A stretch of 64,000 nt of DNA from Cricetomys ansorgei (Eukaryota > Chordata > Mammalia > Rodentia > Nesomyidae): positions 70,596,501-70,660,500 of the forward strand of contig JAMJFZ010000199.1 in assembly GCA_026225945.1 (NCBI GenBank), written 5' to 3'. Position 1 is the first letter of the stretch, and every line of letters begins with the position of its first letter. Below the pieces are notes generated by a model. The model saw only the letters and a program-made list of their open reading frames with translations. It was not told the origin of the DNA and did no database searches. A program made the position numbers and the translations under genes. This document shows, one piece after another, positions 54,520 to 64,000 of the stretch.

Positions 54520-55600
54520 GAGCTGGCAAATGATAAAGTGGATAAAATCTCAGGCCTGTAATTAACTTAAAAAAATGAAGTGGATTTATCTACAGTCTTG
54601 GCCAGACCTAGGGAGAGAAGCGTCCTGAGCTCCAGTTTTCCTTTGCGGTAGCAGAATTCTAGTTTATAAAAAAGATAAACAAAAGCCAGGTCCATACACA
54701 TGCATACAACCGTGAGGACAGTTGGGATGCTGTCATGGGTAATTGTACCTTCTCTGGCAGTTTTACTTCTTGGCAGTTCCTGCTTTGGCACCGGGTTTCC
54801 TCAGGCTTTTCTTACTCTAGCACAGAAATTTCTGGGGAGATTTTAATTCTTCAGTATCCCTGTTATAGTTTTAGAAATGAGGAGATCACTGGTGTCAGAA
54901 AGAGTTCTGCCATGGTATCTTGACTCTTCCACAGGCTACATGTGTAAAAGGATTAAGCATCAGCTGTTTTGAGTTTTGAGAGAATGGCCCGTGGCTCTTT
55001 CTGGAGAAGCAAAAAAGTATCCGTGGCAGCAGCTCCACTTTCAGGGAACTTGGGACACTGCAACTCTTGGTGGTTGTGAACTGCCAGCTATGGTGCTTCC
55101 TGCTACATTTCTGTACTGGTTCTTCAGCAGCAGAACAATAACACACCATCTGAACTATTTCCTGTCATACTGTGGGCCTAGGCTACTTGCAAATCGTGCC
55201 AACCTTGCTTAGCTGTTTGGAGAAGAAACAGTCAGTCTGTATGCTTTGCACTCATTACTGAACAGATCGTTGCAAATGCAGTGAGGTAACCGGACAACTG
55301 TGGTAGTGACACTGTGGACTAGAACCAGTAGGTACAAATTGCTGTTCAGAGACAGCTTGGCTGCCTGGTTCACTGGTTCACCAGTCAAGAGGAATGCCTG
55401 TAGCTACAAACAGAGGCATCTGTAAAGGAAAAACAAGAAAGTCAAACATGCTTCAGTCTTCCAAGTAGGATGATATATTTCTTTTTAGTCTTTATTCAGT
55501 CACTTTTCGTGTATTTATACTGCACCTACTGAATTTCATGTGTAACTGAGCACTATGGGTTCTTATTTAGATGAGTACAAAACCAAAACAACCATAGCCA
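54520..55600. other. Unassigned intergenic DNA
   Basis: No SINE or conserved coding frame recognised. 54595-54900 and 52660-52900 share short phrases (a 'gggagaga...cctg...ttt' start, and 'tggggagattttaat'), suggesting two copies of one unnamed repeat. Confidence 0.35.
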
Positions 55601-55609
55601 AGATCAAAG

Positions 55610-55770
55610 AGTAAGATCTGGGTGTGACGCGCATGCCTTTAATTCCGGCACACCAGAGGCAGGGGCAGGAAGAGCTCTGTGATTTTGAGACCAGCCTGGG
55701 CTAGAGAGTTCAGGCCAGCAGGGATATGCAGTGGGACCCTGTCTCAAAAGAAATAAATAAGTAAACTGAT
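55610..55770 (+). mobile_element. B1-family SINE
   Basis: tgtgacgcgcatgcctttaa, agaccagcctgggctagaga, gtgggaccctgtctcaaaag. Confidence 0.72.
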
Positions 55771-56047
55771 TAATTAAAATGATAGTCAGGAACATTTTGG
55801 GGCATGTTTGGTTTGCATAAGTTCTTTGTTTGTTTCTTTTTCTTTTTTTCTTTTCTTTTCTCATTTCTAGGGAAGCGTGTAAATTCAGTCCTGCACTACC
55901 ACAAGATATTTTCCTGCATTTAGGGAAATCACAGGGGTCAGAACGTCTGGAGTGCAATAGATGTGCCTCACACTGGGAAAAGCACCTTCATGATCATGGT
56001 CTCTCTCCTGCCAGGTAAGTATAGAAGTTCTTTCTTTTAAAAAGTTT

Positions 56048-56190
56048 CAGCTGAGTGGTGGTGGTGCATGCCTTTAATCCCAGTACTCAGGAGGCAGAGG
56101 CAAGCAGATCTCTGTGAGTTCGAGGCCAGCCTGATCTACAGATTGAGTTCTAGGACTACCAGTGATACAAAGAAATATCCTATCTTGGAA
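56048..56190 (+). mobile_element. B1 SINE
   Basis: gctgagtggtggtggtgcat, cctttaatcccagtactcag, gaggccagcctgatctacag. Confidence 0.87.
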
Positions 56191-56224
56191 ACAATTTTTT
56201 CCCCCAGACATGGAGGCAAAATGT

Positions 56225-56372
56225 CTGTGCTTCATGTTCATGGAGTACCTACAGAGGCCAGAAGAGGGCATCAGATACCCAGAAAATGGCATCACAAAGA
56301 GTCATGAGGAAACACGTGGGTGCTGGGACTTGACCCATTCTCTGGACTAACTGCTGAGCCATCCTTTCAGCC
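56225..56372 (-). mobile_element. B3 SINE
   Basis: Minus-oriented: gaggccagaagagggcatca, acgtgggtgctgggacttga, aactgctgagccatcctttc. Confidence 0.75.
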
Positions 56373-56864
56373 ACAGTTTACCTAAGTTTTACCTGGGGAG
56401 GGGGCACTTTGAAGCTGTATCAATATAGTAGTTTTTCCCTAAAAGGTGCCTGTCTTGCTCAGCAGTGAACACAGGCACTGTGGTAAGGCTCAGCAGTGAA
56501 ACACTATCATCACCCTGAGCCCCAAAATTATAATGGACTTTTCTATCCATTTTTTGTTTACTTACAGATGCTGCATGCTAGAAGTAGGTAAAGCTCTGTA
56601 CCAGTAAGCACATGCTCTCAGCTGCCAACCACTAAGTTATCATGTATTCCCAAATGTGTAGGAGCGCTGGGGCAGGAAGGTTGGGAAGTATCAGAAAGGC
56701 TCCATCTAGTCTGGAGGCAGTACCAACACTTGGAAGATGACTTGGGATCATTATAATAATGATAAACACCCACGGGTTCCCTGAGAAATCCAACCAAATC
56801 AGGAGAGAAAAAAGGTGGTACTCTGATCCTTGTAAACCTCTCTTCACAAAGGACTATCATAGAG

Positions 56865-57200
56865 CTGGTTATGGTGGCTTCGCCTGTGATCATACTACTT
56901 AGGAGGCCAAGGCAGAAGAAGGACTGAGCATTCCACATCAATCTGGGCTATACAACAAAACCATCTCAAAACAAAACAAAACTCTCAAAATGCTAATGAT
57001 AGCATTCATACCACAATCCACACACATAAGCCAGTCCTAGTAAAAAACCCAGCTCCAGGTTCAGGCTTCTTTCTGGCACAGGCCTGCAATCCCAGCACTG
57101 GGCAAGAGGCTCAAAGAGAAAGATCACCACGAATTCAAGACCAGCCTGAGCTAATGAAGTCTAGGAAAACATGGGTTAGAAAATGAGAACCTGTCTTTAT
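56865..57200 (+). mobile_element. Two old B1-family SINEs
   Basis: 56865-56985 (gctggttatggtggcttcgc, aggaggccaaggcagaagaa) and 57065-57200 (gcaatcccagcactgggcaa, accagcctgagctaatgaag). Confidence 0.55.
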
Positions 57201-57890
57201 AAAGCAAGCACTGTTGCAGGAATCTTTCTGGAATAAGCACTCTGGCACCAATGACAGTGGAAGAGAGAAGTCAACAGACGCCAGGACAGCTCCTGAAAGG
57301 CTTTGATCCTGGATCCAGTTTGTATTCTCATTTTGTTCTCTAAAACCAAGGGTGGGGCAGTCAGCAGGCTGTTAAAGCAACAACTCATTCTAGCTATTTC
57401 TCCGGGTCATTCTGTTGCGGGCAGCAAGTGTCGTCCTGCTTGGCAAACAGGCAGGACAGGCAGTGCTTTAAGTGTATCAGCAGAGCAGTATCTAACAAGT
57501 GGTCCTTTCTGCTTCACCGCTTCACAAAGATTCAGCCCTTCGATCTGCCCCGGGAGAAGAGAATACACTCCAACTCTCTATTCATGACCCTTAAATAAAA
57601 TACACTGCCAGCCTCGGGAACTGTTTGGTTACTTACCAGCAGGACTAAGAAAAGAACCTGCAAATTCAGACAGAATCAAAGGAAGCTTTGTAGCCAGGAG
57701 ACCACTAGGGAGACCCAGACAGGAGAATTGTACAAATTCAAAGCTAGCCAGGGCTACATAATGTCCATTTGAAAAACAAAGGCTTTGTTTCTGTTTGGTT
57801 TAAACGCCTACAGGTACAATTGAGGTTACATCATAACTGATTTTTCGACAATTTCCGTATCTTTTAAAAACATTACACTGTGGCAAAAAA
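57200..57890. other. Unassigned intergenic DNA
   Basis: Unique sequence with no recognised gene; a short B1-like stretch near 57715-57770. Confidence 0.3.
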
Positions 57891-58074
57891 TTTGAGAGCT
57901 GGAGAGATGGCTCAACAATTAAAGAGTACTTGCTATATAATATCCTCCGTCTCAAGTTTGTGAGCAGAGTGTGCGAATTATTTTGGGCAAAAGATAGTCC
58001 TTGGTTTTAAATAATCTTTCTTTGTCCCTGCCAACTCTGCCTCCTGTGTTTTACCAAGTGCTATTTTGTTTGGC

Positions 58075-58102
58075 TTTTTTTTTTTTTTTTTTTTTGAGGC
58101 AG

Positions 58103-58182
<80 letters not shown>

Positions 58183-58292
58183 CCCTGGCTGTCCTAGAAC
58201 TCACTGTTAACCAGGCTGGTCTCGAACTCACAGAGATCCTCCTGCTTCTACCTCTCAAGTGCTGGGATGGGATTAAAGGTGCGCACCTCCAC
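58075..58292 (-). mobile_element. B1 SINE split by an internal microsatellite
   Basis: Minus-oriented: ttttttttgaggcagggtct, then the (tc)n(ta)n tract, then agccctggctgtcctagaac and tgctgggatgggattaaagg. A further B1-like piece runs to about 58400. Confidence 0.85.
58105..58180 (+). repeat. (TC)n(TA)n compound microsatellite
   Basis: About 36 bp of tc units directly followed by about 40 bp of ta units, embedded in the B1 copy where gtctctctgtgtagccc would be expected. Confidence 0.95.
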
Positions 58293-58429
58293 ATCTGTTT
58301 GGCTTTTTTGAGACAGGGTCTTGCAATATATTTCACGCTGGCCTGGAATTCGCCATCCTCTTGCCTCAGTTTCCCAAGCACTGGGATTACAGGCATGCCA
58401 TAAACACCCACGTTGGTTACTTAACCCGC

Positions 58430-59290
58430 GCTTTACTTGCGATTTAGCTACGACAAAGAGGAAAAGCAGAGCAGCGCAGATGAGCTGGCTGAGGCCAGAG
58501 AGCGGATTCGGACGTCACTGGCTGGAGAGTGGTGAGCGTCCCCGCCCACGCCCAGCTGGTGCGTGGGGGCGCCGTGCGCTGAGACCCTGAAAGAGCTCCG
58601 GAAGTGCGCGGCGACCATCGCCGCGCGTGCGCAGCTTGCTGTTCCGCCCCCAGTGGGCTGTCGGCCTGCCCCCCTCAGCGCGGGCCCGGCCGGGTGTAGT
58701 GGGGTGGCTGGTCCGGGGGGGCCCTTGGCCGAGGTGAGGCTCCCGCGGACCTGTGGCTTTGCAGGTGGGCACGGAGAGTCGGCAGGCAGGGGCGAGGCGT
58801 CGACTCGTGGGAAGGCCGTGCCGGGCCGAGGGACTCGGCGGGTGTCGGGCTGGCAGCCTCAGCTTCTGGCCGCGGGCGCTGATGATGCCGCGACACCCGG
58901 GAGGAGGGCTAGTGGAGGCAGCGGTCTCGGCCAGACGGGCCACCCCGCAGCGGGAGGACCGGTGGGAGGGACGAGCTGCTTGCGGCGACGCGGCCTTGGG
59001 AGGCGTGGATGTGCAGGACGACAGCCTTTAGGTTTTGCTCGGAGCTGACCCTCGCCGCCCTTTCCGCGTCCTCTCACACCCGCAGCCCGGTAAGGCCGGC
59101 CCGGCGCGGTGAGGCCCGCAGCCTTTTCCAGGCTGGCCCTCTAAGGCGGAGGCGGTGCTGTGCGCCCACTCTTGGTGTCCCGGTGCGTGGCTGGGACTGC
59201 CGGCTTGCGCCGCGCTTTGGGCAGTTCTCAGTTTGGATAGCGGCACGGGACAGGTCCCACGCTGCCTCTCGCGGCTTCAGTATGCCCCAG
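58430..59290 (+). promoter_or_regulatory. Znf251: CpG-island promoter of Znf251, with probable exon 1
   Basis: The largest CpG island in the window. It contains a CRE-like gacgtcac (near 58511), an ETS site ccggaagtgc (near 58599) and an NRF1 consensus gcgcgtgcgcag (58623-58634). A donor ggccgag|gtgagg at 58733/58734 may end the untranslated first exon. The many open frames here reflect base composition. Confidence 0.7.
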
Positions 59291-59462
59291 AGAGCCACTT
59301 CAGAAGCAAGGTCTGTCGTCTTCCTCTGACCGTCTGTCCACTGCCCCAGCTGAATGGGCAGCTGAGTTTGTCTGTTTTCTCTCCCTGAGAATAAGTTGGG
59401 CAGGCCTCAGGCCGGGGCTGCCTCCTGCCTACCACGGATTCCAAGGTGGTTTCGCGGCCCAG

Positions 59463-60320
<858 letters not shown>

Positions 60321-62335
60321 GTGAGCATAAGCTAGAGGCTGAGTCTCAGGAATGGCCTCCCAGATCTGCCTTTGGTGGCTGGACTGAGGGCTAGACATGA
60401 AGGCAGATAAGGTGATGGTATGCAGTCCAGCCCTCTCTAAGGGAAGACACAGCCCCTGTATGCACATCTTGAAAGGTTTTCCTTTACTGCTCCCATAACA
60501 TGTTTTGATCCTTTACACACCTTCAGTACTTTTTTTTTATAGAATATACTTTCTCTTTTCACACTAGCTACAGGTTCTGTATCATAACCCTTCAGAGAAA
60601 CAATTTTTCCACTGCCTTCATGACCTAAGGAAGGAGAGTTCCAGCATCCTCTAGCCAGTCTGTCTGTGGAGCTCTCTGAAGCACAAGCTTCAGAGACTTC
60701 CTTGTGCTGTGGCCCTTTCCCCTTCCCTGGTCCTGAGCATATTACTGAGACCTGCTCACTGTAGCTCTTTCACCAGCACACCTGCCCACCTTTTAACAGA
60801 AAGTGAAAGGCAAGATTATTCTTTATTCTTTTGAGACAATACTTATTACATAGCTCAGGTTGCTGGCCTCTCATAGTTCCTACTTCAGACTACTGGTGCT
60901 GGCATCTCAGGTGGACACCACTCCACCTGGCTAAACAATAATCAGGGTCAAAGAAGCAACCTCAGAAATTTTAAAATACTTTGCACTAAGTTAAAATTCC
61001 ACTTACCAACATTTGTGGAATGCAACGAAAATGGTGCTTTTCAATACAAATGTATTAAAAAATATGTAATTAAAATGTATATTTAAAATGTATATTTTCC
61101 TGTATAAAAAAGATGAGGGTTTTGTATGGCTTTAACAAGCTGAAGTAGAACTGGGTAGGCTTGAAGGGGGAGGGGAATGAACAATTTAAGACAAAAACAA
61201 GAATATGCCAGAAAGATCTCATTGCATTGTCTCTCTGATCCATACTTTTTCCTTTGGAGAGACCTGGCGGCAGGCCAGTGGGGCTCGGCATTGGCTAGAC
61301 TGGTGTCCTTCTGTTTCCTGGGGTAGACAGGCACATTGTACTCCCAGGCGGTCACTTAGCTCTATAATAGCCTAATTAGCTGATATAGGTGTGGTATGAT
61401 TTTGTTCCTTTGTTGTTGTTTCAAGCCTTCTGTTCATTAATTCTACTCAATTGATTGAATCCCTTTTCTAGAAACCATGTTAACTTGAACTTCATTCATC
61501 CTTGTCTGGAAATTTAAATGTCTCGAACTGATTCCTGTAATATTTGATCTTCCCACTTGCTTCATTCAGCCTTTCTCTTCTGTGTGTGACCATGAGATCC
61601 CTTGATTAGCAGAAAAGGCACTACTGAACTCCTTCCCTGGATATACTGTTTTCCTCAAGCTATGGGTGCATTTCCCTCAGTTTTGAAGCTCTTTTCTGTT
61701 TTGCATTAAGCTCTTTGTTCATTAATCCTGGACGCTGTTAGCAAAAATGATTATGTTACTAAGGCTTTGCCTGGAATATTGTATCTTCAGATATGACCAG
61801 CCTACTTAAAAAAAAAAAAAAACAACTTAGAATTAACTTTATAAAGCAAAGAATAGTCATTGGCAAACTTTGTATTAGGCAGTGTTGGCTATCTAGAACC
61901 AAGAATCTAGCTGCTTCATCTAACCATAAACAGGGACCAGAGAGTTCCCTCATCTGGAAAGTATGGGAGCTCAAGGCATGGGTTGGAAACCTCAAAAGGC
62001 ATAATCTGGATAGCCTAGTAATCTTGGAGCCTGAGAAGAACAGCACTTCTGACTGGGGACTTCCCTGTAACTGTTGATTCCTTAGTTGTTAGTGCCCGCT
62101 GGTGAGTACCACAAACAGCGGAAATTCCCTTACAAGCAGTGTGGAGATGTAGCCTCCCAAGATCTTACAATGGTAAAGGCATCAGACAAGGGTAGAAACC
62201 AGTTACCTCCCTTAATTTCCTGGATGGTGTACTGGGTTAACAAAATCCTGCCAGTCACTCTGGGCCGATACCTCTGACTCCCATGTGGTAAGGCCCAGGA
62301 GAAAAATGTATCAGGAATAGGCATTAAAAGAATTT
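60321..62335 (+). other. Znf251: Znf251 intron 3' of KRAB-B, mostly unique
   Basis: Contains one old B1-family SINE at about 60830-60935 (minus) and otherwise unassigned, AT-rich sequence. No finger-coding exon is present. Confidence 0.5.
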
Positions 62336-62339
62336 ATGT

Positions 62340-62475
62340 AAGCCACGTGATGGTGTCACAGGCCTTTAATCCCAGCACTCACGGATCTCTGAGTTTGAGG
62401 CCAGCCTGGACTAAAGAGTGAGTTCCAGGACAGCCAGAGTTACAACAGGGAAACCCTGTCTCAAAACAAAAAAAA
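62340..62475 (+). mobile_element. B1 SINE
   Basis: agccacgtgatggtgtcaca, cctttaatcccagcactcac, gttacaacagggaaaccctg. Confidence 0.87.
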
Positions 62476-62679
62476 AGGAGGGGTGTTATGTGGCAATTCT
62501 AGCTTATTGTGAAGTCCAAAAGAAGAAATTCTATGGGTATCAAACCCCCCTTCCTAAAAGAAAAATAATGTATCATTGGAATTACCTCCATTTCTCAAAG
62601 ACTTACAAGGCTTGAGGTGGTAGATTGAATGAATATTTTCAGCCTAAACTTTAGCTGTTATTTTAAATTAAAACTTTAA

Positions 62680-62830
62680 AATGGGTGGTGGTGCAGCCTT
62701 TAATCCTGGCACTCAGGAGGCAGAGGAGGTGGATCTCTGAGTTTGAGGCCAGCCTGGTCTACAGAGCAAGTTTTAGGTCAGCCAGGGCTATACAGAGAAA
62801 CCCTTCTTTGAAAAACCAAAAATAAAGGAA
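62680..62830 (+). mobile_element. B1 SINE
   Basis: gtggtggtgcagcctttaat, gaggccagcctggtctacag, agggctatacagagaaaccc. Confidence 0.85.
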
Positions 62831-63119
62831 AATAAATAAAAAACTTCCTGCCATACAACTACCTAGATGCTTAGTCTTAGTGGGAGAGGTACAGGAGTGG
62901 GGACAGAGGTTGTGGGGAGTCAAATTAAGTTTACAAATATTTTAAAGCAGTATTCTAAGCTACTTTAAGAGTGAGATCATTGAAATTTAAAATAGGAAAT
63001 TGATAAAGAACAATAAAAGTAAGTTCTATGACATGATTACTAAGTTGATAAAACTAGCAGAACCAATTTTAAAAACAAAAAAGAAGGTACAAATTTAAAA
63101 TATTAAAAAAGAAAGAGGG

Positions 63120-63265
63120 GTCTGGCATGGTGGCACGTTCTTTTATCCCAGCTCTTGGAAAGCAGAGGCAGGTGAACCTCTGAGGCCAGCCTGGTCTACA
63201 GAGCAAGTTCCAAGGCAGCGGGGACTACACAAGAGACTCTAGAAAAAAAACAAAAATAAGTAAGT
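63120..63265 (+). mobile_element. B1 SINE, diverged
   Basis: tctggcatggtggcacgttc, tttatcccagctcttggaaa, ggccagcctggtctacagag. Confidence 0.78.
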
Positions 63266-63276
63266 AAAAAATAAAG

Positions 63277-63470
63277 GAGGCTGGAGAGATGGCTCAGTGG
63301 TTAAGAGTGCTGGCTGCTCTCCCAGAGGTCCTGAGTTCAATTCCCAGCACCCACATGGCAGCTCACAACCGTCTTTAACTAGTCCCATGGGATCTGATGC
63401 CCTCTTCTGGTGTGCAGACGTACATGTAGACAAAACACCTGTATAAAACATATAAATCTTTAAAAAAAAC
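63277..63470 (+). mobile_element. B2 SINE
   Basis: aggctggagagatggctcag, cctgagttcaattcccagca, gatctgatgccctcttctgg, then a poly(A) end. Confidence 0.9.
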
Positions 63471-63474
63471 TGAA

Positions 63475-64000
63475 AGAGGTCATTACAGCTACATCTCATG
63501 GGCATTTAAAGGATAATAAAGAAATGATGTGAACAGTTCTTTACCCACAGATTTTGTTAACATGAAATGAACCAATGCCTTGAAAGATACAATCTCCCAA
63601 AAATCCACAAAAAGAAAAGAACAGTCTGAGTAAACATGGATTAAGAAAATCTGCCTGTTTCAGGTGAGTTCCTTTGTGGGTTCTGACAAACTCGGGAGAA
63701 ATGATACCAGTTCTCTACACTCTTTAAGAAGATAAAAGTAGGAAGGTCCTGGCTATGAGGCCAGTAATACTTCAGCAGAAAAACCAAAGACAATGCAAGA
63801 AGAGAAAACTGCAGACATATTCCCTGTGACTACAGATGGAACAATTCTCAAGAAAATAATAGCAAATCAACTCTAACAATATATAAATTAACACCTGTGT
63901 GGGAATACTCCTCCTTTTCTTGGGAGTTACTTCTCACTTTTACTTAATTTGAAATCAGTCCTTGAAAAAAGAAAAAAGAAAGTGGGATTTATCTTAGGAA
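63475..64000 (+). other. Znf251: Unassigned Znf251 intron DNA at the right edge
   Basis: AT-rich, with no SINE, exon or finger codons seen. The phrase gaaatgataccagttctcta is non-coding as far as I can tell. Confidence 0.35.

Noticed and set aside
58515..59048. Long frames on both strands in the Znf251 CpG island
   Set aside because: Low stop frequency from high GC; Arg/Pro/Ala-rich with no domain.

Overview
This is a nuclear genomic window from a muroid rodent. The intergenic and intronic DNA is packed with B1, B2/B3 and B4/RSINE-type SINEs, two URR1-like hAT elements and rodent-type long repeats, while five genes have mammalian exon-intron structure. Most B1 copies carry an 'agagttacaacagag' variant instead of the 'gggctacacagag' form I associate with mouse, so I would not call it Mus; the species is not assigned.

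Layout: (1) 0.4-19.1 kb, + strand: a KRAB C2H2 zinc-finger gene, the ZNF250 orthologue (I believe mouse Zfp647), with a CpG promoter, a leader exon, KRAB-A and KRAB-B exons and a 13-finger terminal exon. (2) 30.5-32.6 kb, - strand: complete Rpl8, six exons including a 5'-TOP leader exon, encoding 257 residues with intact junctions. (3) 36.1-37.4 kb, - strand: Commd5, one coding exon (224 residues) plus an upstream leader exon. (4) 40.8-49.2 kb, - strand: the ZNF7 orthologue, KRAB-A, KRAB-B and a finger exon with 14 intact fingers and several dead ones. (5) 58.4 kb to the right edge, + strand: the 5' part of the ZNF251 orthologue (leader, KRAB-A, KRAB-B); its finger exon lies beyond the window.

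The locus corresponds to the KRAB-ZNF cluster at human 8q24.3, with Rpl8 and Commd5 embedded among KRAB zinc-finger repressor genes. The three KRAB genes share one architecture (KRAB-A exon of 127, 127 or 133 bp; KRAB-B exon of exactly 114 bp; all phase 1), as expected of tandem paralogues. KRAB-ZNF proteins typically recruit TRIM28/KAP1 to DNA chosen by the finger array; Rpl8 and Commd5 are housekeeping genes unrelated in function. Every gene starts in a CpG-rich segment.

The most notable observation is a decayed cassette exon in Znf250 (12790-12850): splice sites are intact and both halves resemble the human ZNF250 protein as I remember it, but a net 2-nt loss shifts the frame, so inclusion would give a KRAB-only product. 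I found no CRISPR array, tRNA, rRNA or bacterial-type system. The rest of the window is repeats and unassigned unique DNA.
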